Source: Geofilum rubicundum JCM 15548
Lineage (GTDB): Bacteria; Bacteroidota; Bacteroidia; Bacteroidales; Marinilabiliaceae
Assembly: GCF_000974365.1 (NCBI RefSeq)
Contig: NZ_BAZW01000017.1
Coordinates: forward strand, 1 to 64,000
Direction of reading: 5' to 3'
DNA: 64,000 nucleotides
Made by a program: the position numbers and the translations under genes. The notes under the pieces are model-generated. The model saw only the letters and a program-made list of their open reading frames with translations. It was not told the DNA's origin and made no database searches. Below, piece by piece: positions 1 to 9,129 of this stretch (within the stretch, counting starts at the first letter, position 1; every line of letters begins with the position of its first letter).

Positions 1-530
1 TGGGGCCTCTAAGGGGTTTGACCGTTATAAGGGCGACCAGATGGGCATGTTGGCTACGGTGATCAACGGACTGGCACTGGCTTCGGCACTCAATGCATGG
101 GGACTAAATCCAGGGTATTAACGGCCATTCGGATGGAGCCGGTGGGCGAGTACTACTCCAAGCCTGTCGCCATAGATGCGCTGAACCAAGGCGAGGTGGT
201 TATTCTGGCTGCGGGGACCGGTAATCCTTATTTTACGACCGACACCGGTTCATCGTTGCGAGGTATTGAAATTGAAGCCGATGTGATGCTGAAAGGCACA
301 CGGTGGATGGCGTCTATACGGCCGATCCGGAAAAGGATCCCAAGGCGGTGAAGTACGACCGTATCTCGTTTGATGAAATCTACGACAAGGGACTCAAAGT
401 GATGGATTTGACAGCCACGACCATGTGTAAAGAGAATAATCTGCCCGTATTGGTATTTAATATGGATGTGAAGGGCAATCTGAAAAAGGTGCTGTCGGGT
501 GAGAAGATTGGAACCCTTGTGCATCCTTAA
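1..530 (+). CDS. pyrH: UMP kinase, 5'-truncated by window edge, two frameshifts
   Basis: Uridylate kinase phosphorylates UMP to UDP in pyrimidine nucleotide synthesis in the cytoplasm. The start lies outside the window. The visible part contains the family segments [14 protein letters not shown], the NPYFTTDT stretch and [11 protein letters not shown], and ends with KIGTLVHP, as in bacterial PyrH. The reading frame changes twice: near base 97 (an A missing before the ATG of NAMGLKS) and near base 302 (a G missing in the codons for TRVDGVY). Each change is -1 and restoring one base gives a continuous PyrH sequence. Because pyrH is normally essential, I read these as sequence errors, not a pseudogene. 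Confidence in identity is high. Confidence 0.93.
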
Positions 531-558
531 TTGCGGATGGCAGGGAAGAAGGCAACTG

Positions 559-987
559 TTAGGCGAACTGCTTGCTGCCTCTGATGATGTCCCGCACATC
601 GGAGACGATCATGAGTGCTTCTTCCCGGATAGCGTTGGGCGGATTGATGTTGCGCAGCTGGAGGCTGCGTAACCATCCGGCGACCTCGTCATCGCGCATG
701 GTATAAAGCACTTCCCGAAAGCTTTCAATTTGTTGCGGATTGTATCCGTTGGAAGGTGTACCCTGGAATTGATCCAACTCTTCATCCTGGTAATAGACGA
801 TTTCGTCGGAGGCCGACAATAAGGTCTCTTTATCACACACTTCATGTGCACCGCAACAATCGGCGTCTGCAATATTTTTCGTTTCGGCAAGGGCCTGTCC
901 GTTGCTGTCTTTTTTGCTGCCAAAAAATTGGCTACCTATGTAAGTCAGAACCAAAGCAGCTACTATGCTTAAAAGTATTATCCACAT
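559..987 (-). CDS. Membrane-anchored hypothetical protein with CCGxHxxC motif
   Basis: A 142-residue protein of unknown function, convergent with pyrH. Residues 2-20 form one hydrophobic segment, followed by a charged linker with a compact cysteine/histidine cluster, CCGAHEVC, at about residues 44-51. The C-terminal two thirds are soluble, acidic and probably helical (for example DDEVAGWLRSLQLRNINPP). The cluster suggests metal binding, but this is inference; no catalytic signature is visible. The start is the ATG at 985-987, directly before the membrane segment. I have the impression of a conserved small Bacteroidales protein but cannot name a family. Confidence 0.7.
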   Translation of the reverse strand: MWIILLSIVAALVLTYIGSQFFGSKKDSNGQALAETKNIADADCCGAHEVCDKETLLSASDEIVYYQDEELDQFQGTPSNGYNPQQIESFREVLYTMRDDEVAGWLRSLQLRNINPPNAIREEALMIVSDVRDIIRGSKQFA

Positions 988-1108
988 GCTGCAAAGGTAT
1001 AACAGATTATTGTCTTGCAGGGATTTGTCGCGTTAAAAATTCCAAATTGAAAGAGGCGCAGCGAAGCAGGAGTTGTAACGAAGTGGAATACCGAGGATCG
1101 GGATCATT

Positions 1109-1156
1109 AGGTCATTAGGTCGATAGGTCAAGAGGTCATTAGGTCGATAGGTCAAG
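1109..1156. repeat. Two perfect 24-bp tandem units in the 988-1403 gap
   Basis: The unit beginning AGGTCATTAGGTCG occurs twice back to back at 1109-1132 and 1133-1156 without mismatch, and degraded AGGTC/TTAGGT fragments flank it on both sides (about 1101-1190). Inside each unit there is a shorter period built on AGGTC. The rest of the gene-free stretch 988-1403 shows nothing else I can support. Confidence 0.75.
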
Positions 1157-1403
1157 ATGCGAGGCGGGGTTGATGGGTCGTTAGGTGAAAATGATTTGGT
1201 CATTTTTAAATTTTTGTAATTGGTGGAGGTGGTAATTTTGGTCCGGAAACAGGGCATTCCTGATCCCTCTGGTCATATTGTTTGAGATCTACCAAAAACA
1301 CCCTATTTTTGAACCTTGTTGAGGATGGTCTCGTTTAACGAAAGAATGATTGTTTCTAAGGCAAGGTTGGCCTTCCAAAATAGGTTTAACAGGTGATGGT
1401 TGT

Positions 1404-1777
1404 ATGAGAAAAAGAATGAATCAGGAAGATCTGCATTTTTTTGGACTAAAGGTGGTCTATAAAGATTTGGTGGACAATGGGTTTGAAGTCCTGAATGTGC
1501 GCAGGGAGATGGATGTGAATCCTCAGATTTTGGCGCGGAAGGAGGATGTACTCTATTTTATTGTGGTGCGGACGGCCCCTTATCCCGAAATGGTATATTG
1601 CTTCCGGATGTGGCTGCAAAGGTGGCGCACCATGCCATGAAGCACAAAGCGGTGTGTCGTTTTGGCAGTGTTGGGGTGGCTAACGCGAAGGGGGATAGCG
1701 ATGAAGAAATGGGACAACCGGAGATGGATGGCGAATATTTTATTAACTATAAAGGGCTGATGCCATTTCCTCAATAA
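1404..1777 (+). CDS. Small conserved hypothetical protein, one frameshift
   Basis: About 124 residues once a single base (an A near 1588, in the codons for PENGIL) is restored. Before the break the frame reads MRKRMNQEDLHFFG; after it the second frame continues AHHAMKHKAVCRFGSVGVAN and ends GLMPFPQ. Function unknown. The segment GFEVLNVRREM...PQILARKEDVLYFIVVRTA resembles the core of YraN-like PD-(D/E)XK folds in spacing and hydrophobicity, but the acidic and lysine active-site positions are replaced (ILA, VVR). If the fold is right, the protein is catalytically dead; this is inference only. It is followed six bases later by the next gene, so the two are probably co-transcribed. Confidence 0.65.
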
Positions 1778-1783
1778 TAGACT

Positions 1784-2458
1784 ATGGAGAAGTTGCTTGC
1801 ATTTTGGCAAAGAAATAAAATGTTTATTATTTCGGTTTTTGGATTCCTGCTTTTGATGAATTGGTGCGGCCGGATCATGATGCCACCGACTTCGCCCAAG
1901 CCGGTGGAGACCGTTTCCCCATCGGTTGAATCGGCGGATGTCGATGACGGTCTGCCGCGTCTTAAATCCTATGAGGAGTTAATGACGGAACGGTCGAGGC
2001 GGCCGGAAAGTGACCCTGCATCGTTTTTCCTTTTCGTGATGATGTTGACAGCCCTGCTGCTAATGGGGTATTATGCCTACAAAAAGGGGTGGTTATCCAC
2101 ACTTTTTCCCCAATGGGTCCGGTTTAATATCCGCTTGTATTACGAAAGAAAAAGCGGGCGTCTGCTTTTGAAGTTGGATGTTTTCAACAATACCGCTGAA
2201 AGTAAAACCTTTATGAGGCCTTATTTGTTGTTTAAGAAATGGGGCAGCGGGCGTTCATTCGTGATCAAAAACGATCTTTTCCCGTTGACATTAACGCCCG
2301 GAACAGGGCACTCCATGGTGATTGATGTGGAACAATTCTGGGAGAAGGTGCCTGATTTGAAGGGGTTTAACAGGGTAGGCGCTTCCATTGACACCAGCTT
2401 TGGAAAGAGCTATCGTACCTGGGCTTATCCGCGTTGGTTTGTAGTAGGAAAAATATAG
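1784..2458 (+). CDS. Hypothetical membrane protein, two transmembrane segments
   Basis: A 224-residue protein I do not recognise. Residues about 12-29 and 82-100 (FLFVMMLTALLLMGYY) are hydrophobic and look like membrane helices, separated by a proline/serine-rich acidic loop. The C-terminal 115 residues are basic and beta-rich, ending WAYPRWFVVGKI, and probably form a soluble domain. It sits six bases after the small protein upstream and four bases before the thioredoxin-like gene downstream, so the three likely form one operon; a role in envelope redox or protein quality control is only a guess from this context. Confidence 0.7.
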   Translation: MEKLLAFWQRNKMFIISVFGFLLLMNWCGRIMMPPTSPKPVETVSPSVESADVDDGLPRLKSYEELMTERSRRPESDPASFFLFVMMLTALLLMGYYAYKKGWLSTLFPQWVRFNIRLYYERKSGRLLLKLDVFNNTAESKTFMRPYLLFKKWGSGRSFVIKNDLFPLTLTPGTGHSMVIDVEQFWEKVPDLKGFNRVGASIDTSFGKSYRTWAYPRWFVVGKI

Positions 2459-2462
2459 CCAT

Positions 2463-3068
2463 ATGATAAAAATTAGATTGAGAGAGCGTTGGGAGAAGTA
2501 TAAGAGAACCAAGCGCTGGTGGAGTATTCTTCTGGATTTTCTGTTTCTGGTTTTAATTGTGGCCATGTTAATTCCGGAGGCCAGAAAATCGATGTCCGCC
2601 TTCGTGGTCCGGCACACCATGCTATCTCCCAGAGAATCCTCCAAAACCATTTTTCTGGATGAAGAGGATTGGCGTATGTCTTTGATGAGCTATAGCGGGG
2701 ATTTGGTGGAGTTGTCTGAAATGAAAGGGAGGCCTGTTTTTATTAACTATTGGGCCACCTGGTGTCCGCCTTGTATCGCAGAAATGCCTTCTCTGCAGAA
2801 CTTATACAACGAATACAAAGACGATGTTCATTTTGTTTTCATATCCAACGAAGATCCGGAAGTGGTGAGGAGATTTATGGAGAGCAGAGCGTATGATCTG
2901 CCTTTGTATACCGTGGTGGGGCGCGTGACAGAGCCTTTTGAAACATCTACTTTGCCAACTACCATATTAATTGGTTCCGGTGGCCGTATGGTGTTGTATA
3001 AAACGGGTGCTGCGCGCTGGGACTCTAAAAAAGTATTCAGTATGATGGATGAGCTAATTGCCCCTTGA
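2463..3068 (+). CDS. TlpA/ResA-like membrane-anchored thioredoxin
   Basis: A 201-residue thiol-disulfide oxidoreductase. After a basic N-terminus, residues about 22-39 form a membrane anchor, so the thioredoxin domain (about residues 75-195) should face the periplasm. The active site is WATWCPPC, the CxxC form common in TlpA/ResA proteins, which reduce or shuffle disulfides of exported proteins such as cytochromes. A proline in STLPTTILI matches the cis-proline loop. The start ATG is four bases after the preceding stop, and a strong bidirectional terminator follows. Substrate unknown. Confidence 0.88.
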   Translation: MIKIRLRERWEKYKRTKRWWSILLDFLFLVLIVAMLIPEARKSMSAFVVRHTMLSPRESSKTIFLDEEDWRMSLMSYSGDLVELSEMKGRPVFINYWATWCPPCIAEMPSLQNLYNEYKDDVHFVFISNEDPEVVRRFMESRAYDLPLYTVVGRVTEPFETSTLPTTILIGSGGRMVLYKTGAARWDSKKVFSMMDELIAP

Positions 3069-3085
3069 ACAGGAAATAAAGACAT

Positions 3086-3122
3086 AAAAAAACGACCGTT
3101 CTTTTTTCGAACGGTCGTTTTT
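3086..3122. terminator. Bidirectional Rho-independent terminator
   Basis: A perfect 9-bp stem (CGACCGTTC at 3093-3101 and GAACGGTCG at 3109-3117) is flanked by an A run on the left and a T run on the right, so it can stop transcription on both strands. It lies between the convergent thioredoxin and barrel genes. Confidence 0.9.
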
Positions 3123-3128
3123 TGTCGT

Positions 3129-3608
3129 TTAAAATCGGTATCTGATCCCCAGGGCCAGACCAAACCAGCGATCGTCTCCATGGTTGATGAGTCCGAGTTC
3201 CGGCCTGGTGTCAATGGACAACTGAAGGGGTATTTCTGCAAAATTGTACTCAATCCCCGCGTTCAAGGCAAGAGAAAGAGACAGGCCAGCATCGTAACGG
3301 TCGTCAAAATCTCCTACGTAATTCCAGCTTCCCAGTGAAGGGCCAAGGCCTAAATACCAATAGAAACCACTTTCGATGGGCATCACCCATTGGTAAATAC
3401 CTGCAATGTTCCAGTAGTTCCAGTTTGAGTTTCCTCCCCAACCAAGGTCCAGCTCGAGTCGTTCGCCGGCAAATGGGGTTTGGTAGGATATTTCAGCTCC
3501 AAGAAGATTGCCGCCTCCAAATCTAAGTCCAAGCGCTTTCTCCTGTCCAAATGAAGCCACAGAGAATAGCATAAACAAGCCAATAGTTAATAATGCAACT
3601 TTTTTCAT
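3129..3608 (-). CDS. Small outer-membrane beta-barrel protein
   Basis: A 159-residue protein with a Sec signal peptide (MKKVALLTIGLFMLFSVASF, cleavage probably after SFG) and alternating aromatic/hydrophobic strands rich in Gly, Trp and Tyr. It ends in RYRF, the terminal aromatic typical of outer-membrane barrels. By size it would form a barrel of about eight strands. No ligand or function can be read from the sequence. It is transcribed alone, toward a terminator shared with the thioredoxin gene. Confidence 0.78.
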   Translation of the reverse strand: MKKVALLTIGLFMLFSVASFGQEKALGLRFGGGNLLGAEISYQTPFAGERLELDLGWGGNSNWNYWNIAGIYQWVMPIESGFYWYLGLGPSLGSWNYVGDFDDRYDAGLSLSLALNAGIEYNFAEIPLQLSIDTRPELGLINHGDDRWFGLALGIRYRF

Positions 3609-3715
3609 GATAGTAGAGATTAATAATTTTGTTGTATAAGCAATTAAGCGAACAATTGTTCAAATCTCGTGCCAGATGTGGGCTTTGTCAGGTGCCGCCT
3701 TCGAATGACAGGTAC

Positions 3716-3755
3716 TAAAAAGCCCGTTAAACCTAAAAAGTTTAACGGGCTTTTT
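3716..3755. terminator. Bidirectional terminator next to tRNA-Gln
   Basis: Inverted repeat AAAAAGCCCGTTAAAC / GTTTAACGGGCTTTTT with a short A-rich loop. It would terminate the minus-strand tRNA-Gln transcript; T runs on either strand make it work both ways. Confidence 0.88.
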
Positions 3756-3763
3756 CCCTTTTG

Positions 3764-3834
3764 TTGTCCCGCCAGGATTCGAACCCGGACTAGATGGACC
3801 AAAACCATCTGTGCTACCATTACACAACGGGACA
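3764..3834 (-). tRNA. tRNA-Gln (anticodon TTG)
   Basis: The minus strand folds as a tRNA: acceptor TGTCCCG/CGGGACA, anticodon stem GATGG/CCATC with loop TTTTGGT (anticodon TTG), and T-arm GGGTTCGAATCC. CCA is not encoded. A good promoter lies just upstream. Confidence 0.95.
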
Positions 3835-3866
3835 AACTTGACTGCTTTCTGTTTTTAAAAGCGATG

Positions 3867-3898
3867 CAAATATAGAATGTTTTAGTGGTTCTTTCAAA
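3867..3898 (-). promoter_or_regulatory. Bacteroidota-type promoter for tRNA-Gln
   Basis: On the minus strand TTTG (3895-3898) is followed after 20 bases by TATATTTG (3867-3874), matching the TTTG-N19-21-TAnnTTTG consensus of the primary sigma factor in this phylum. It ends 33 bases before the tRNA. Confidence 0.8.
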
Positions 3899-4075
3899 GA
3901 ATTGAGGCTAAAAAGTCAAAATTATTGTTGTTCTTTCTTTATCATCCACGTTATCAGAGATAAAAATGTCAAAGGAACTTTGAAATAATTCAGAGTGACC
4001 GGGCTTGCCTTCCTCCTTGTCTAAAATATTGGTGATATACGCTTCTGTTATCGTTCGTTTTTTAATAGAATATTG

Positions 4076-4083
4076 TATTTTTG
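4076..4083 (+). promoter_or_regulatory. Possible -7 element upstream of the DUF2723 gene
   Basis: TATTTTTG matches TAnnTTTG, 47 bases before the ATG at 4131. The -33 region at the right distance is poor, so this is tentative. Apart from this and the tRNA-Gln promoter, the stretch 3835-4130 shows nothing further. Confidence 0.35.
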
Positions 4084-4130
4084 GCATTCGAGTCGTCTGA
4101 TTCGGTTTAAAATATTGAAAATTAATAGAT

Positions 4131-7100
4131 ATGCAAAATTATAGTCGTTTAAACAATGGATTGGGATGGTTGGCCTTTCTGATTTCTGCCATCGTATATA
4201 CGCTTACCGTTGAACCAACTACCAGTTTTTGGGATGTGGGTGAGTTTATATCGTCCGCCTACAAATTGCTGGTGGGTCACCCCCCCGGGGCACCTTTCTT
4301 TATGATGGTGGGACGCTTCTTTACATTGTTTGCCGGTGGTCCGGAGAACGTCGCATTTTCGGTTAATTTTATGTCTGCCCTCTCCAGTGCCTTTACCATT
4401 GCCTTTCTATTCTGGACGATTACCCATTTGGCCAAAAAAATATTCATCAACGGTATTGAGAATCCCGAACCATGGCGCGTTTATGCCGTTATGGCTGCCG
4501 GTTTTATCGGCGCCATGTCCTATACTTTTTCCGACACTTTTTGGTTTTCTGCAGTGGAAGGAGAGGTGTATGCCATGTCGTCCCTTTTTACGGCCGTCGT
4601 TTTTTGGGCCATTCTTAAGTGGGAAAATGTGGCCGATGAGCCGCACTCCAACCGCTGGCTGATTCTCATTGCCTATCTCATGGGCTTATCCATTGGGGTT
4701 CACTTGCTGAACCTGCTGGCCATACCGGCCATCGTGATGGTTTATTACTTTAGGAAGTATGAGGTAACCCGCAATAACACACTCAAAGCATTGGGACTTT
4801 CGTTTCTGATCCTGGGCGCCATTCTTTACGGGATTATTCCCGGAGTCATTCGTCTGGCTTCACGTTTTGAACTGCTGTTTGTGAACAACTGGGGACTGCC
4901 CTTTAATTCAGGGATTGCTGTTTATGCCGTGCTGTTAATTGGCGGTATTATTTATGGTATTTACTATACCTATGTGAAGAATAAGCCGGTGATGAATACC
5001 ATCCTGACGGGTGTGGCGGTTATTCTTTTGGGCTACTCCTCTTTTGCTATGATCGTGATTCGCTCGATGGCCAATCCAACCATGGATCAGAACTCTCCAG
5101 AAGATGTCTTTTCTTTAATGTCCTATCTTAACCGGGAGCAGTATGGCGACGACCGCTTTTTAGTGGTCAGTATTATAATTCGCCGCTGGACTGGGAGGCT
5201 ATGGAGGGAGATGAAGGTCGTCCGGTCTATATTCCGAAGGATGACAAGTATGTGGTGGTGGACCACCGACCTTCCTACAAATTTGATGAGCGTACCACTA
5301 CTTTATTTCCCCGAATGTACAGTCGGGAAGCCCGACACATTGAAGAGTATAAGCGATGGGCCAATATCAAGGGAAGACCCATGACGGTCAACGATGATTC
5401 CGGTCGTTCCCAAAACATACAGCTGCCCACATTTATAGAGAATGTAAGGTTCTTCTTTAACTATCAGGTACGTCACATGTATTTCCGTTACTTTATGTGG
5501 AATTTTGCCGGTCGGCAAAATGACATTCAGGGGCATGGTGAAATCCATAAGGGGAATTGGATATCCGGTATTCCATTTCTGGATAACATGATGTATGGCG
5601 ATCAGGATAACCTGCCGGATACCTACAAAGAAAATCCGGCCCGCAACAAGTATTATTTGTTGCCCCTGCTCTTGGGTGTACTGGGACTGGCCTTTCAGTC
5701 GGGCTCCAATGTTAAGGGTAAGCGTGATTTCTGGGTGGTGATGTTGCTGTTCTTCTTCACGGGTCTGGCCATTGTGCTTTATCTGAATCAAACACCGCTG
5801 CAACCGAGGGAGCGGGATTATGCCTTTGCAGGTTCGTTTTATGCTTTTGCCATTTGGATTGGCCTGGGAATGCTGCCCTTGATTAGCGGACTAAAAAGAT
5901 TAATGTCCGGTATGCCCGCTACAATTATTGCTTCAGGGGCTGCGCTGTTATTGGTTCCGGGCATTATGGCCAAAGAGAACTGGGATGATCATGACCGTTC
6001 ACACAGGTCCATCGCCCGGGATATCGCCTTCAATTATCTAAATACGATTGGTGAAAATGGCATCATTTTTACCAATGGTGATAATGACACTTTCCCGCTT
6101 TGGTATGCCCAGGAAGTCGAAGGCATCCGGACGGATGTCCGGGTGACCAATCTGAGTTATCTGCAAACCGATTGGTACATCGATCAAATGAAACGTAAAG
6201 CTTACGAATCGGATCCATTGCCCATTTCCATGGACCATGATCAGTATGTTCTGGGCAAAAGGGATGTAGTTTATGTACTGGACCGGATTGAGGGAGATGT
6301 GGATTTGAAAGAAGCCATCCGCTTCCTGGCCAGTGATAATGAGCGGACCAAAAAGATCCCCCAATACAGAGGTCGTATAGAGCACTTGCCATCTACCTCG
6401 TTCAGAATCCCGGCAGACAGCGCCAAGATTATGGAAAAGGGAATTGTTAGTGAGAAATATGCGCATTTGGTTCGACCAGAGATGCTGATCGACCTTAACA
6501 AAGAGCGGATTTTGAAGAATGAGGTGATGGTGCTGGACTTGCTGGCCCACAATGACTGGGAACGTCCTATTTATTATGCCGTGACCGTGGGAAGTGAAAA
6601 CTATGTCGGGTTGGAGAATTATTTTCAGCTGGAGGGTTTTGGTTACCAGATAGTACCCGTGCGCTCTGAGTCGGAAGACGGGCAATACGGTCGGGTAGAT
6701 ACCGAAAAAATGTATGACAATGTCATGAATACATTTATTTTCGACGGATGGAATGATCCGCGTGTCTATTTGGATGAAAATCACCAGCGCATGGGTATCA
6801 ATATGCGAAATAACTTATCCCGACTGGCTACTGCTTTGATTGAGGAGGGGGATCATGAAAGGGCCGTAGAGGTGCTCGACAAAACCATGGAGGTGCTGCC
6901 GGCCGATCGTATTCCACACAATTACTTTTCCATGTTTATTGCGGAAGCTTATTATCAGGCCGGTGATGCCGAAAAAGGGGATGAAATGGCGTTGGGACTG
7001 GCCGATGAGAATTTTCAGGAGCTGAATTTCTTCACCAATCTGAAGCCTTCATTGCGCAATAACTCCATGAGTGACATCCAACGGTCCATGGCGATTTATG

Positions 7101-7207
7101 CAGAGGTATTAAGGGTTTTGAGAAATAATAACAGGGATGAGGTGATCAGTGAAGTAGAAGCCCGCTACGAGGGCTTGTTTCAACGATTGGGGTTCTTTGA
7201 GAACTAA
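4131..7207 (+). CDS. DUF2723 / GT117 membrane glycosyltransferase-like protein, one frameshift
   Basis: About 1025 residues when one base (a C near 5150, in the codons for YGDRPL) is restored. The N-terminal half is polytopic and carries the DUF2723 signature SFWDVGEFISSAYKLLVGHP, whose acidic residues in the first loop are characteristic of GT-C-type enzymes. A second block of membrane segments follows the break, then a large periplasmic domain (FTNGDNDTFPLWY, NDWERPIYYAVT) and a TPR-like C-terminus. The family is related to eukaryotic TMEM260 O-mannosyltransferases and is placed in CAZy GT117, so transfer of a sugar to exported proteins is likely; donor and acceptor are unknown. Its stop precedes the deacetylase start by one base. 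Confidence 0.88.
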
Positions 7208-7208
7208 G

Positions 7209-7835
7209 ATGGATAAATGGAAAATTCAACCACCGGTTTTTTTAAGGTGGTTGTTTCCTGGGACCATCTGGCGCTTTTCAACAAGGGAGAAATGTGTCTA
7301 TTTAACCTTTGATGATGGTCCGGTACCGGAAGTTACGCCAAAGGTGGTAGCGCTTCTGAACCGATATCAGGCCAAGGCCACTTTTTTCTGCGTAGCAGAT
7401 AACATTCGTAGGTTTCCGGAGGTTTATCAAATGTTGCAGGAAAATGGCATGCAGGTAGGTAACCACACCTATTCGCACATGAAGGCGTGGAGCAATAGTG
7501 TCAGTGCCTATTTTTCGGATGTTGAAAAGGGACTTGAATGGAACCCGACAGAGCTTTTCAGGCCGCCACATGGTCAGTTGTACCCATGGTATGTGCCGCG
7601 ATTAAAACGGACTTGTCGGAAAATTGTCATGTGGGATGTTTTATCGATGGATTACAGAGCCGACCTTTCAGATGGTGATGTTTTTGAGGCGGTAATAAAG
7701 CATGTGCGGCCGGGATCTGTTATTGTTTTTCATGATTCACTTAAAGCCTGGCCGCGACTGGAAAAAGCATTGCCCGATATTCTCGAATACTTGAGTCATG
7801 AGGGGTATAGAATGGATTTGATTGCAATGGAATAA
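7209..7835 (+). CDS. Polysaccharide deacetylase family protein (CE4, NodB-like)
   Basis: A 208-residue NodB-homology protein. The metal-binding and catalytic motifs are all visible: TFDDGP (motif 1, base and metal Asp), NHTYSH (motif 2, the two metal histidines), RPPHG (motif 3), and the late histidine in VIVFHDS. Such enzymes hydrolyse N- or O-acetyl groups from glycans. No signal peptide is visible, so a cytoplasmic or inner-face location is possible. I chose the ATG at 7209, one base after the DUF2723 stop; upstream in-frame codons overlap that gene. Co-transcription with the DUF2723 glycosyltransferase suggests a shared role in surface glycan metabolism. Substrate unknown. Confidence 0.88.
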   Translation: MDKWKIQPPVFLRWLFPGTIWRFSTREKCVYLTFDDGPVPEVTPKVVALLNRYQAKATFFCVADNIRRFPEVYQMLQENGMQVGNHTYSHMKAWSNSVSAYFSDVEKGLEWNPTELFRPPHGQLYPWYVPRLKRTCRKIVMWDVLSMDYRADLSDGDVFEAVIKHVRPGSVIVFHDSLKAWPRLEKALPDILEYLSHEGYRMDLIAME

Positions 7836-7851
7836 AAATAAATATTAGAAA

Positions 7852-9123
7852 ATGAATATATTAATCATTGGCTCGGGTGGGCGTGAACATGCCTTTGGAT
7901 GGCGTATTAAGCAAAGTGCTTTGACCGATAAACTCTTTTTTGCGCCTGGTAATGCGGGTACAGCGGCTTTGGGGACCAACCTGATCATTAACCCCAACGA
8001 TTTTGAAGCGGTGAAAGAGGCGGTGCTAAAGCACCGTGTTAAATTGGTGGTGGTTGGACCTGAGGAGCCTCTGGTCCGGGGAATTGTCGATTTCTTTAAG
8101 GACGATGAAGGGCTGGAGGGCGTTACCATCATTGGTCCATCCAAAATGGGGGCTACCTTGGAGGGCAGTAAGGATTTTGCCAAACAGTTTATGCTTAAGC
8201 ACCAGATACCCACCGCACGCTACTTAACCGTGACGGCTCAAAGCAGTGAGGAGGGAAAAGCTTTTATGAAGGATTTAAAAGCCCCTTATGTGTTGAAGGC
8301 CGATGGCTTGGCTGCTGGTAAAGGGGTGGTCATTCTGGAGGATTATGAAGAGGCCTGTGCGGAGTTGGATCGGATGCTGGGCGGCAAGTTTGGTGCAGCT
8401 GGCAATAGTGTGGTGATTGAAGAGTTTTTGAGTGGTATTGAATTGTCTGTTTTTGTGCTGACCGATGGGGAAGAATACTTTATATTGCCGGAGGCCAAGG
8501 ATTACAAACGAATTGGTGAAGGTGATAAAGGATTGAACACGGGTGGAATGGGAGCTGTTTCGCCGGTGCCCTTTGCAGATGAGGCTTTTATGCGCAAAGT
8601 GGAAGAGAAGATCATTGTTCCGACGGTCCATGGGATTCATAAAGACCAAATCGATTATAAAGGATTTATTTTCTTTGGTTTGATCAAAGTTGGAGACGAG
8701 CCCTTTGTCATTGAATACAATGTGCGTATGGGCGATCCTGAAACGGAAGCTGTTATCCCCCGATTGAAGAACGACTTGGTTGAATTACTAATGGCTACTG
8801 CCCGGGGGGATCTTAAGGCCCATAAAGCCATAGTTGATAAACGGACAGCGGTCACGCTGGTGCTGGTATCGGGCGGATATCCTGAACAGTATCAGAAGGG
8901 GTTAGCCGTAAGGGGCCTTGAGAAGGTGGATGCGAGTTTTGTTTTTCATGCCGGAACCGCTTTTCAGAGCAATCAGGTGGTTACGAATGGTGGCCGTGTC
9001 TTTGCGCTGACTTCTTTTGGCAATAGTATTGAGGAGGCCAGGTCGGTTTCATTAAAGAATGCCGAACGCGTTCAGTTTGAAGGGCGTCATTACAGAAAAG
9101 ATATTGGATTTGATCTGATTTAA
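7852..9123 (+). CDS. purD: Phosphoribosylamine-glycine ligase
   Basis: A 423-residue GAR synthetase, the second step of de novo purine synthesis (phosphoribosylamine + glycine + ATP). It begins MNILIIGSGGREHAFGWRI, the family's N-terminal signature, and has the ATP-grasp features VLKADGLAAGKGVVI and FVIEYNVRMGDPETEAV. Length matches the family. The gene follows the deacetylase by 16 bases and its stop is six bases before the next start, so it is embedded in a longer operon. Confidence 0.97.
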   Translation: MNILIIGSGGREHAFGWRIKQSALTDKLFFAPGNAGTAALGTNLIINPNDFEAVKEAVLKHRVKLVVVGPEEPLVRGIVDFFKDDEGLEGVTIIGPSKMGATLEGSKDFAKQFMLKHQIPTARYLTVTAQSSEEGKAFMKDLKAPYVLKADGLAAGKGVVILEDYEEACAELDRMLGGKFGAAGNSVVIEEFLSGIELSVFVLTDGEEYFILPEAKDYKRIGEGDKGLNTGGMGAVSPVPFADEAFMRKVEEKIIVPTVHGIHKDQIDYKGFIFFGLIKVGDEPFVIEYNVRMGDPETEAVIPRLKNDLVELLMATARGDLKAHKAIVDKRTAVTLVLVSGGYPEQYQKGLAVRGLEKVDASFVFHAGTAFQSNQVVTNGGRVFALTSFGNSIEEARSVSLKNAERVQFEGRHYRKDIGFDLI

Positions 9124-9129
9124 TGTTGT

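Noticed and set aside
1-530. pyrH as a pseudogene
   Set aside because: Both breaks are single-base losses in otherwise intact, conserved sequence, and the same error type recurs throughout the window.
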